DNA of 64,000 nt from Timema cristinae. Lineage: Eukaryota > Arthropoda > Insecta > Phasmatodea > Timematidae. The position numbers and the translations under genes were made by a program. The notes under the pieces are model-generated. The model ran no database searches and was not told the DNA's origin. It was given only the letters and a program-made list of their open reading frames with translations. Positions 36,945 through 45,679 of the stretch are shown here, in pieces; the first letter of the stretch is position 1; each line of letters begins with the position of its first letter. The DNA is taken from assembly GCA_039000515.1 (NCBI GenBank), contig JBCFYV010000001.1, forward strand, positions 36,747,620-36,811,619, given 5' to 3'.

Positions 36945-37415
36945 TGAGCCACTCTTAACTGGATTCATCTCGATGTTTGTCGAGCAGTTGGTCCTCTCGT
37001 GTCGACCGCTTGGCTGTCTATCACTTTGTCCTCTTATATGGGAGCTTGTCTATCACATGGTCCAGCTCGTGTCGATCACTTGGTCCATGTCGTTTCTGGG
37101 TGTCTAGCAGTTGGTCATTTTACAGATTTGTTCTCTCGTGTCGACCTCTTGGTTGTCTATCACTTTGTACTGCTATACTTGAGTTTGTCTAGCAGTTGGT
37201 CCAAGTCGTGTCGGCCACTTGACCCACCCAGCCTTCCAAATAATTGTTATCATTTTGTCTACTGGTTGGTTGTCTATCACATAGTCCAGCTAGTGTCGAT
37301 CACTTGGTCCGTGTCGTTTCTTCGTGTCTAGCAGTTTGCTGTCTACCACTTTGTCCTCTCGTGTCGACCACTTTATTGTCTATCACTTTGCCTGCTCCCG
37401 TATAAACTAATAAAC
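36945..37415 (+). repeat. Composite repeat element, copy B (inverted relative of 28.8-29.5 kb)
   Basis: Begins with ccactcttaactggat, the complement of the right edge of copy A, continues with variants of the core TGTCNANCANTTG (for example tgtctagcagttgg, tgtcgatcacttgg, tgtctatcacttt), and ends near cgtataaac, comparable to the other edge of copy A. Roughly one 224-bp unit is present plus extra core copies, more diverged than in copy A. Shared termini in opposite orientation 7.5 kb apart argue for a discrete mobile or dispersed element. Open frames here reflect the repeat. Confidence 0.8.
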
Positions 37416-37624
37416 ATACACAGTGGAAGATATTTGAGTTGAAATATACATAAGAGACGAATTGCATACATTCAATCAATAAAGCGTCCAATGTTAATAA
37501 GGTATAAATACTAAATTATTAAAGAAAGCCACTGTTAATATTCTTCTTCATTATTTAAAATATCTATACGGTTTAAATGAAAGTAAGTCAGCATTAACTG
37601 TTTTATTTAATAAACTAATATTTA

Positions 37625-37866
37625 GCACCGCGTCTTACTACCAGTTCGTATTATACGCTTTAAGTACTAACTGCGCTAATGGATTAGGAATTGGGAAGGT
37701 TGAATTAGATGAAGTGAACCTACATTTGTGTGGAGGGAGAGTGGAAAACCATTTAGGAAAAACCTCTTCCAGTTCACCCGACCGAGATTCGAACCTCGAT
37801 CTCCCCGTCCTCAGCAGTCAAGATTAACACGACAAGCGAGTTATCCAACTACACCACCGAGGCGGG
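37625..37866 (-). repeat. tRNA-derived SINE, best full-length copy
   Basis: On the minus strand the head reads tcggtggtgtagttggata (A box) from about 37,860. A perfect-type B box ggttcgaatctcgg lies at about plus 37,783-37,796, giving a tRNA-like spacing. The body contains the complement of gagagtggaaaaccatttagg, and the tail the complement of gcgctaatggattagg and tagcaccgcgtc. This is the clearest template for the family (about 240 bp). Confidence 0.8.
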
Positions 37867-38579
37867 TTATTTAATAAACTAATTTATTAAATAAATATGT
37901 CATTATTACTTAATAATTGTCTATAAAGTTTAGTAACATTAACAAAAAAATAAATTAATTTCACAGCTAAATTCATAATCTAAATATTAGGTGTCAGTAA
38001 TTATAAAATGTGAAACACTTGATAACATAAATAATGTTGACAACAATGCTTACATACCTTCGTTTACTCCGTCAGGCAGACCTCCTTTTGTCGTGATATT
38101 GAAGCTAATTTTTTTATCTTCTTACAGCTGTAAGGTCAAATGTAAAACGAAAAGATTTTCAAATTGTGAGGGCCTTTGTACAAAATCTCATACGGATGTA
38201 GCCTACATATTTTCTCGCATCCTATTGGCTATTAAAACATTTTAATTTATCTTCGTTAGTAGTTAGATGTTACGTGCCTCTACATAATCAATTGTGTTTT
38301 GATAATTATTCTGTACTGTCATGTGTAGCTCAGCGCAAAGAATGAATTCTAAATACTTTTAAAACCTAACTATAATAAATGACCAAATAATGTAAGAACT
38401 TTCTATCAGTAACTACACAGATATCATTTGTGTATATAACATATGCAAGTGTATGAAGGGTTTAAAAGTATAACGGGGATTTAGAAGGTTAGTAATCAAG
38501 CTAAGAAAAGTGGGCGGCCAATTATCTAATGCCTATGGGTGGCGGAGTCGTAAATCCGCCCTTGTCATAACCATGTCAT

Positions 38580-38735
38580 AACTACTGTTGTAACCATGTT
38601 TCTCAAGGCACACCATCACTGAACTCACATCACTGTTAAAGGATAACCCCATATTTCATCAACAATGATCAAACCCGGAACCCTTAATTCAGTGATCAGA
38701 CACCTTACCAACAGAGCCAAATTATAGGGCTTTAC
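38580..38735 (-). repeat. tRNA-like SINE or tRNA pseudogene, different head
   Basis: The minus strand has tggctctgttggtaag (A-box-like, plus 38,708-38,723) and gggttccgggtttga (B-box-like, plus 38,669-38,683) in tRNA-like spacing. The head differs from the main SINE family. Acceptor-stem pairing is not evident, so I do not call a functional tRNA. Confidence 0.5.
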
Positions 38736-39534
38736 TGTTAAATATGCTAGACCTTAGAAATTAATTTACTAATTAAATGTAGAAGGACTCCTAAAACAAA
38801 TCTTAATGGGAAGTTGTTCATACTCCGGGAGTGGTGGTAATTGGTTTGTAGCATTTGAAGAGTACAGGGGAAATAGGAGGAAGTCAATTTTGTAAACCTA
38901 AATTTAAATAGTTCTACTATATGTTTGACACCCTTGATGCCCTTACAATGCATTTAAGATTCTAGCTAAAAGATTCTTATGACATATTTAAATTGATTTA
39001 TATAAAAAAGTATTTACTGGGTTCCTATTGGGGTTTGATGTATAAAAATCGATGTTGTGGAAATCATGTGATGTAACTTTCACCGTTTTTATCATCTAAC
39101 TTTCATTTGGGTTTTGAAATGCTACCTATAGATAAAATATTCTAATGCCTTTAATTAAACGCTAGCATCTTAAACAGAAATTAGATAGTAGAAGTAACTA
39201 ATAATAGCTGGGGCACTCAAGTATGCTTATGACATAATAGAAACGCGAGGCGGCCAATTTAAGGATAAGTATACTAGATTGCATTCTCCCTTTTTATGGG
39301 ACCACTTACGTTCGTTTTTAATCACTTTCCGCGATAATAAGATTGTCTTGGTGGAAAGCTGATATACACTATACAACAATTGTTAAGTTTCTTGATTAGA
39401 AATTAAGACATACAAGAAAGTACTTAAGGTGGAGAGGAAAGTGATGCGAGAAAAGGAGAGTGTTTTTGAAGTTTTATAACCAAATTTTCTTTAGTAAATA
39501 TGATTAAAATAATCCTCCAGTGGATTGTAATGTT

Positions 39535-39705
39535 AGTAAATGCACCCGTACTAGCTTGTAGGGTGAGTGGGAAAATCACATAGATAATTAAAAAGTAGAT
39601 AACTACTACCTTAGCCATGACAGGGTTTTGAACCTCAATATTTCTGGCAACCAAAATATATACTGTGAGCTTGTTGATTTAAGCCATGTGACTACGAGCG
39701 ATGGT
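39535..39705 (-). repeat. tRNA-derived SINE, decayed
   Basis: The B-box-like ggttcaaaaccc (plus 39,627-39,638) and the body remnant (plus strand ggtgagtgggaaaatcac) place it in the SINE family. The A-box side (near accaccatcgctcgtagtca on the minus strand) is weak. Confidence 0.5.
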
Positions 39706-39904
39706 GGATTAAACATTTTTTAGCGGAGATATTGTTGGATTGGTCACCGTCGATTCAGCAAGAAGGAATTGTAAACAGGTAGACATGGTACCTTCTGCTC
39801 TATAGCTTGTACCTTCCAACCTTATACTATTTAGTGAACTATCCCTTGTTGTTTCCGGTTTCTTTATATATCCAGTGCTTCAGAGATTTACACCGCTCTC
39901 GACC

Positions 39905-39965
39905 TTCAACTATTCTACAACATTACTTTAATCCAACTGTCATACCACATGATTCAAGGGATTAT
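39905..39965. repeat. 60-bp direct repeat flanking the LINE, left member
   Basis: ttcaactattcta, ccaactgtca and accacatgattcaa here match ttaactattcta, ccaactgtca and accacatgatttca at 44,752-44,812 in the same order and orientation. The two lie on either side of the Jockey-type LINE. Confidence 0.65.
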
Positions 39966-39969
39966 TTTG

Positions 39970-40441
39970 TTTCCCCTGTTGCCCCAACCTCCCCACTTGC
40001 CAATAGAGTCATTGACAAGCAGTGGGAAGTTTTGGCTGATTTGATATGCGAGTTACAGGCTGTTGTAACAGACCCTTATCCTCGTTGCATGAACTTTAGA
40101 TAACATATGACTTGGTACCAATAAATTGATTGTACAAAGTACACGGTTTGAGTTGTCTGTAGCCCGACACAAGATATCTACCTTGACAGAAGCGCCAAGC
40201 TAGGTCACCTGTGAAAGGGCTGTATTGCTTTGTGAGTTAAAGGCAGCATACGCTAACCCTTATCCTCATGGAATGAGGGTGAAAACAGTGAATTTATGAA
40301 ATTTTTACAACTAATGAATGATGGATGTGATTGAATTGTGAAGTTGTGAATGATTACTGGAAAAGAATTACATAGTTGATTAGTAAATAAACATTTATGA
40401 AGTATGAAAATGTGAAAGTGAAGTTGTGAGTGAATCTGTTG
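39970..40441 (-). other. Probable 3' region of the Jockey-type LINE
   Basis: Lies just past the RT stop. A weak internal duplication is visible on the plus strand: gacccttatcctcgttgcat near 40,070 and aacccttatcctcatggaat near 40,254. No poly(A) or simple-repeat tail marks the exact end, so the boundary is a guess. Confidence 0.35.
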
Positions 40442-41734
40442 CTACTCCAATCTCGGGCGTTTGTAAGTTCTTCGCTCATTTACATCGTAGTCCCCTAGTG
40501 CACTTATGATGGGATTCTCGTGGTTAGCTGAATTCCTGTAGAATTTAGTTCTGAACTCCTGAAAGAACTCAGTGAGTAACTTGTTCCGGGTCATGGCGTG
40601 GAGATGATCAATTCTTGTGCGTAAGTCCACTCCAGTTATTGTTCTGAGAATTCGATTTTGTACTGTCTGTAGTTTGTTGCAGTGCGTCCTGGCTGCATAC
40701 CTCCACACTACACAGCCGTAGAGTAAGATTGGTTGTATGACGGTTTTGAATATTGTAAGCTTCGCTCGTTGAGTTAGTCGGGTTCCCTTCAGCAGTGGGT
40801 AGAGTTGTATAAACACTGCCATCGCTTTCCTATTTGTTTCAGTGACATGCTTCGCCCATTTAGTTTTTTTGTCAATGTGAATTCCTAAATATTTAGTATC
40901 GGCTTCGAAAGGTATCTCCTCATCGTAAAGTGTAAAATTGGCCGGTGGTACTTGCCTTCTTCTGGCTACGACCAGGGCAGCAGATTTGGTCGCGTTGACT
41001 TTGATCCTCCACTTGGAGAGCCAAGATTCAAAGGTCTTCAGGTATCGCTGCTTCGCTAATGACGCGTAGTATATATTTCTTTGTCTAGTATAAATCAGGG
41101 TGTCGTCAGCGAAGATTCTTATTGTCATATTAACCTTGGTTGGGACGTCCACCACGTAAATGTTGTAGAGGAAGGGGGCCAGCACGGACCCTTGCGGTAC
41201 TCCCGCCTCCGCACGAACTTTCCCCGACATTGTGCCCTCGACTGAGACTTGAAAATTCCTATCGTGCAGGTAGCTGTATATTAAATGTATAATACCCTGA
41301 GGAAAGTTGAGTATTATCAGTTTTTGGATAAGGCCGAGATAAGTCACCCTATCAAAAGCTTTTTCAATATCCAAGAATATTGCTAATAGATATTGTTTGT
41401 TGTTAAAGCTGTCTGTTGCATCTTCGACGAAGTTCAGTAGTGGGTGGATAGTTGAGTGTTGATGTTTGAAACCAAATTGGATGTCCGGTATTATTGCGTG
41501 TTGTACAGAATGTCGTTTTAATCTCTTGAGAATTAGTGTTTCATAAAGTTTTCCTGCAGTACTTAGTAAGCTTATGGGTCGCCTGTTCTGAGGAAAGATG
41601 GGGTTCTTTCCCGGCTTCGGTATAGATACCACCCTGGCCTCTTTCCAGGCAATTGGGAAGTAAACAATGATGAGGGCAGCATTAAAGATCTGTGTGAGAT
41701 GAGATATCGCTACTTCAGGCACGTTCTTTAGCAA
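40442..41734 (-). CDS. LINE ORF2, reverse transcriptase domain (430 codons open)
   Basis: RNA-directed DNA polymerase of the Jockey clade. Visible RT blocks: WKEARVVSIPKPGKNP (residues 30-45), YRPISLL equivalent RRPISLLSTAGKLYE (51-65), LDIEKAFDRV with the first catalytic Asp (121-130), AGVPQGSVLAPFLYN (177-191) and FADDTLIY with the catalytic Asp pair (208-215). The C-terminal part LLYGCVVWRYAA..H and LQTVQNRILRTITG is the usual thumb/C-terminal region. The frame is open to its natural stop at 40,442 and all catalytic Asp residues are present. The first Met is not the true start: the protein begins upstream and the connection is lost by a frame change. Confidence 0.95.
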   Translation of the reverse strand: MLKNVPEVAISHLTQIFNAALIIVYFPIAWKEARVVSIPKPGKNPIFPQNRRPISLLSTAGKLYETLILKRLKRHSVQHAIIPDIQFGFKHQHSTIHPLLNFVEDATDSFNNKQYLLAIFLDIEKAFDRVTYLGLIQKLIILNFPQGIIHLIYSYLHDRNFQVSVEGTMSGKVRAEAGVPQGSVLAPFLYNIYVVDVPTKVNMTIRIFADDTLIYTRQRNIYYASLAKQRYLKTFESWLSKWRIKVNATKSAALVVARRRQVPPANFTLYDEEIPFEADTKYLGIHIDKKTKWAKHVTETNRKAMAVFIQLYPLLKGTRLTQRAKLTIFKTVIQPILLYGCVVWRYAARTHCNKLQTVQNRILRTITGVDLRTRIDHLHAMTRNKLLTEFFQEFRTKFYRNSANHENPIISALGDYDVNERRTYKRPRLE

Positions 41735-41750
41735 CTCGTTTCGTACTCTA

Positions 41751-42440
41751 TCAAGTCCGGGTGCCTTGTTCAGTTTTAGGTTTTTTTATGTCGGCTCGAA
41801 GTTCCTGCTCCGTGACGGGGGCTGGCAAGTCTGTTATTGGTCTTTGGATAAAGTTGTAAACTGTTCTTGTGACGTCCCTATTGAAATTTCTGTCGTGTAT
41901 TGGATTTGGTTTGAACTGGTCTTCAATTGATAGTGCTATGGCATTTGCTTTGTCTAAACTTTTGAAGGCGATCCCCCGTTGTCCGTGGATGGCCGGTGTG
42001 GATGATTTTTTTGACTTCCCTTTTAGCACTTTTTTTAAGGTCCAAGTCCCCTAAATGTTGACAGCTGTTTCGGTCACAAAAATATTAAAGTTTGTGTTCC
42101 TAATCATGTTTACAGTTCTTCTTACAATTGCCTTAAGACGATTATATCTAACACGTTCCGTGGGAGATCTCAACCTCTGCCAATCCCTTCTTGCCTCCCT
42201 CTTTTGGGCTAGCAGATAGTTGAGTTCCGGGTTGTCGATTGTATAGTCTTGGGGTTTTTGTGTTTGCGTGGTGTCAAGTTTGTAGGTTTCATTCAGTGTC
42301 GTGGTAAAAAGTTCGATAGCCGCGTCAATGTCTTGCTCCGTATGTAGGTCTAAGTTCCTCGGTATGATTTCTTGGAGGTCCGTTGTGTATTTTTCCCAGT
42401 TGGTTGTGGATATTTTTGGTCTTCGCCAAGTGGTTTGGTG
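41751..42440 (-). pseudogene. LINE ORF2, linker between endonuclease and RT
   Basis: Connects the endonuclease and RT domains. The frame 41,751-42,029 has HGQRGIAFKSLDKANAIA and later FIQRPITDLPAPVTEQEL, which match the 'G...S..DKA.A.A..FE..F' linker of Jockey RT proteins. Between 42,030 and 42,440 the minus strand reads as family-like sequence with a stop near 42,053. The break before the RT falls at a run of seven T (plus about 41,785-41,791), so a single-base indel would explain it. Confidence 0.75.
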
Positions 42441-42442
42441 GT

Positions 42443-43030
42443 CTAAGTTGACATCCCATTCACACAGAATTGGATTGTGGTGTGTCCGGCATTATTTTTA
42501 AGTTGGTCAGTATAATATAAAATACACCCGGGTCTATTGAGATAGTTTGCAGGGTAATATGTGGGAACATCTGGCGCCAGTACGTTGTAATCAGCTTCGT
42601 TTGAATGGTCTTCGAGTATTCGTCCATTCCTGTTAGTCAACCTGCTTTTCCATGACGTGTTTTTGCTATTTAAGTCTCCTCCAATGAAGTAGTTGTCAGA
42701 TGTCATTATAGTTTCTAAGTCCTGTCTCAGATGTGTTTTGGACGGCGGGTTATACGCAGCTACAAAATTAATGTACCCGGTTCTGGTGTTCACTGTTATT
42801 GCCGTGGCTTCAAGGTTTTCTGTATCTTCGATAGTTGGTCTGTAGTGCGGTAGATGCTCTTTGACTAGGATAGCTGTCCCTCCCCCCTTAGCGTGTTGTC
42901 TGTCCGTACGATACACATTGTAGTTTGTAATGTTAAGTCGTTTGTCTTCTTTAAGGTGTGTTTCACATATGAGCGCCAGGTCGACCCCATATATGCTTAG
43001 CAGGTCTTCGAGTTCATGCTTTTGTTGCAT
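42443..43030 (-). pseudogene. LINE ORF2, AP-type endonuclease domain
   Basis: Apurinic/apyrimidinic-type endonuclease that nicks target DNA to prime reverse transcription. From the N-terminus: LALICETHLKED (catalytic Glu in the ET block), YRTDRQHAKGGGTAILV, a VAAYNPPS block (family 'V.AYNPP'), and FIGGDLNSKNTSWKS (the GGDLN block with catalytic Asp and Asn). The downstream catalytic histidine region is not reached in this frame because of a frame change near 42,540. Upstream sequence is broken just before the first Met. The frame runs on the same strand as the RT and leads into it. Confidence 0.9.
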
Positions 43031-43309
43031 CAGTCCATTTGCATTCTAAATGAGGATCCTGAGCTGGTTAGTTGCTTTATTCATCATTGTCATTAAAGTA
43101 AAAGTCAGTGGCTGCTTCGATGATGATCATGAGTTTGGTCGTCTTGTCCTCAGTGTGTTTGATTCTAAGCAAGTAAGGTTTTAAGTGTTTAATCAGACCA
43201 CAAATGTTCATTTCTTTGAATATGGATATAATTTCTTTGAAATCAAACGGGGTGGATGAAGTGGATGGTTCCGGTTCCTTTGTCAGTTGTGTGGTGTTCC
43301 TTTTGTTCA

Positions 43310-44459
43310 TTAGTGTATCTCTCTGTATGACCTTGGTGTTGCGTTAAGGTTGATAGTCGGTGCCGATTTGTTGGGCAGGGGAGGGAAGGAGATCCCAGAT
43401 ACAGTCTTCGTTCGCGTCGAGGTGAGTAGTTTGTCTTGTTTCTGTTGTCTTTGTTCAATCTTTCTTTCAACCACCTTTAAGTATTCTGGGCCCTTGAAGT
43501 AGTTGGCTGTATGCCTTCCCCCAAAGTTTACACAGTTCGCAGTCGTAGTATTGTCTTTCTTCTGATAATCCGAGGTCAAGTGGTGTAGTAGACATTTGAC
43601 ACATCTCGGGTTGTTTGCGCAGTTGTTCTTGATATGGCCAAACTTCTGACACCTGTGGCACTGGAGTATGTGGTTTTTTGTCTGAACGTAATGTTCAACC
43701 TTAACCTTTGTATTGTTTATGGCAGTCTCTTGGAATATTTTGTAGTTCTTGTCTGTCCTCGCCAGTGTACAGACAAAGATTGGAAGTAGCTTTATGTTAT
43801 CATGTGAGTTGTGCTATGTCTGCGTCCTTGCGGTAAATTGTCGTACGTCAGTTGTTGTATACCTAGCGCCAGTATCTCCTCTTTTATATATTCTACCGGC
43901 ATGTTTGGTGGTAGTCCCTTTATTACAACCTTGAGGGGTTTGTCACGTGGCAGAGTATAGGTGTGGTACTCCTGTCCTGAATTTTTGAGAAGGGCTTGTA
44001 ATCCTTTAAGTCCTCAAGAGTGATCGTGTGGATTTTTAGACCATCTTTAATACAGAACACTTTAAAGGGCCCTTTCATGTCTGTTCTCATGGTCTTGACG
44101 ATTTTAGTGTAGTTTGCTGTCCCTGCAATTACAATGGGTGGTAGTTTAGTCTTGGAATTTTGTGTTCCAGTGTTGTTGGTTCCGCTAGAGCTTGTATTTG
44201 GAACGTTTGTAGTTTCCATTTGTTCTACGTTGTCTGAGAGAGTCTCGTATTGATTTGAAACTTTAACCGCCTTAGGGGGTTTGTCCTCTGCGGCTTTAAA
44301 TTGTAATTTTCTCTTGAGAACCGTTACTGCAACGAATTCACTGTCTCCCCCTTCATCGTCTAGTTGTTCTATATCAACGTCCTCGTCCAGATCCCTGGAC
44401 CAGTCCTGTATCAAATGCCTCTTTTGGTGAACAAGGTCATTTTGCGTAGGTTTGTCCAC
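43310..44459 (-). pseudogene. LINE ORF1 (Gag-like, PRE_C2HC and CCHC zinc knuckles)
   Basis: Nucleic-acid-binding Gag-like protein of a Jockey-type LINE, which packages the element's RNA. The first frame (43,923-44,459) has an acidic N-terminus, then PPIVIAGTANYTK and MKGPFKVFCIKDGLKIHT, the block that precedes the PRE_C2HC domain in these proteins. After a frame change, Cys-rich segments appear in 43,467-43,661 and 43,310-43,579, including HTANYFKGPEYL, typical of the last CCHC knuckle (family 'NCGG.HTA.YRGC'). At least two frame changes break the reading, so no intact ORF1 product is encoded as written. Confidence 0.8.
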
Positions 44460-44751
44460 TCTGTAAGTTGTTGGCCCTGAAATGGGCCGACAACAGTTTG
44501 CGTATTTTTTGTTAAATTTGTGTTTTTAGTATGTCTCTTTGTCTCAATAGGTGTATTTTCAGGTTAAAGTCAGGTTTTGTAGAATATTCACCTTATTCAA
44601 CGTAGGCCGTAACCTCAGCTGAGGTGTTCGGTTGGACATCCCTCGTCCTAGCTCCTGACACGGATAATCACACAATAAACGATTTAAATAACCCTTCACT
44701 TTAAGCTCTCCGTCCGTCTCGTAATCATGGGATTAACATGCCTCCCAAAAC

Positions 44752-44812
44752 TTTTAACTATTCTACACGTTTCTTATAACCAACTGTCAAACCACATGAT
44801 TTCAGTGATTAA
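44752..44812. repeat. 60-bp direct repeat flanking the LINE, right member
   Basis: Partner of 39,905-39,965. A smaller phrase gattaacatgcctcc is also duplicated locally, at 44,731 and 44,807. It is too long and diverged to be a target-site duplication. Confidence 0.65.
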
Positions 44813-44946
44813 CATGCCTCCAAAAACCCTTTGAAATCATGTCTTAAAACTTATTACAGGATCAAAAATAGCCCTCCTGCAATGCCTAGGTGGAAATTGT
44901 GGAAGAGAGGGCCTAATTCCACTTCCTCCAACTACCCATACGTGCC

Positions 44947-45399
44947 CTAGATGTTTAAGAAATCCTTGTCGTTTCTTTTTACCGAGGTCTCGTTCCTTGA
45001 TCCTTGGTTTGATTTTGTTGCAGGTATCATCTTGATTCGATAGCAGCCTTGAGACCCGGTTCCTGGTCCAATTTTGCAAGGGATATTAAACAAGACATCC
45101 GAAACATCAACATATTTAGGGAATCCTTCATTGCTGGGGTGTTGATGACATACATTCCTCTCGATGGCAATAGCTTCGATGTGCAGTTCCACTTTTAGAA
45201 CACTTCTGGTATTCTGAATTATCGTCACAGCTGACAAGACATCACCTACAAGTTTTGTCCTTGTGAGTCCATTTGACAACACACCAGAGCAACTTGACAA
45301 TAACACATCATCGTTTACACACAAAGTGCATGATAACTTCTGTATTTCAGAAACCCTTGTTTTTATATGAAATGACTCATTTGACTCCTTAAACTGCAT
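44947..45399 (-). CDS. Unrecognised open reading frame (150 codons)
   Basis: An uninterrupted minus-strand frame about 0.5 kb upstream of the LINE's ORF1 on the same strand. The composition is protein-like, with scattered Cys and a hydrophobic/Val-rich middle (NGLTRTKLVGDVLSAVT), but I see no motif that names a family. It may be a remnant of another element or an exon of a decayed gene; it could be chance. No splice sites or promoter were established. Confidence 0.25.
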   Translation of the reverse strand: MQFKESNESFHIKTRVSEIQKLSCTLCVNDDVLLSSCSGVLSNGLTRTKLVGDVLSAVTIIQNTRSVLKVELHIEAIAIERNVCHQHPSNEGFPKYVDVSDVLFNIPCKIGPGTGSQGCYRIKMIPATKSNQGSRNETSVKRNDKDFLNI

Positions 45400-45499
45400 G
45401 ACTTCATAGACACCTTTCCAAATTCAAACAATTTCAAAATTGTTCATATGACTGAGAGAATGACTCATTATTGGAACAATATTTCAATGCGCATGCACA

Positions 45500-45670
45500 T
45501 ATTTACTTGGCTGGGATTGGTAGTCCGTAGAAGGTTAAGGTGGATAATTTCTACTGAGTAAGGACTTACGGATAAGGACTCTGTGGCCAGAGCATTCTGA
45601 TATTGTGACATCGATTTCTTACGGACCATGGACTACGGACCACGTACCTACGGATAAGAGTATTTGTTGG
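45500..45670. repeat. TACGGA-rich segment
   Basis: The hexamer tacgga or its complement tccgta occurs at least five times: gtccgtag near 45,522, ttacggataag near 45,567, ttacggacc near 45,620, ctacggacc near 45,632 and ctacggataag near 45,648. The outer copies are inverted relative to each other. This may be the ends of a small DNA transposon. Confidence 0.4.
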
Positions 45671-45679
45671 GGCCTTTGG

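Larger units (their letters stand above)
40442..44640 (-). mobile_element. Jockey-clade non-LTR retrotransposon, nearly complete
   Basis: The minus strand carries, in order, a Gag-like ORF1 with zinc knuckles, an AP-type endonuclease and a reverse transcriptase of the Jockey type. Coding frames are broken at several points but domain order and lengths fit a near full-length element of about 4.2-4.6 kb. The 5' limit is placed tentatively near 44,640, where the sequence character changes. Such elements copy themselves by target-primed reverse transcription. Confidence 0.85.

Noticed and set aside
36977..37331. Plus-strand open frames of 71 and 110 codons
   Set aside because: They are the inverted copy of the same composite repeat, not genes.
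41869..42501. Plus-strand frames of 61-66 codons within the LINE
   Set aside because: They are antisense shadows of the LINE ORF2 coding strand.
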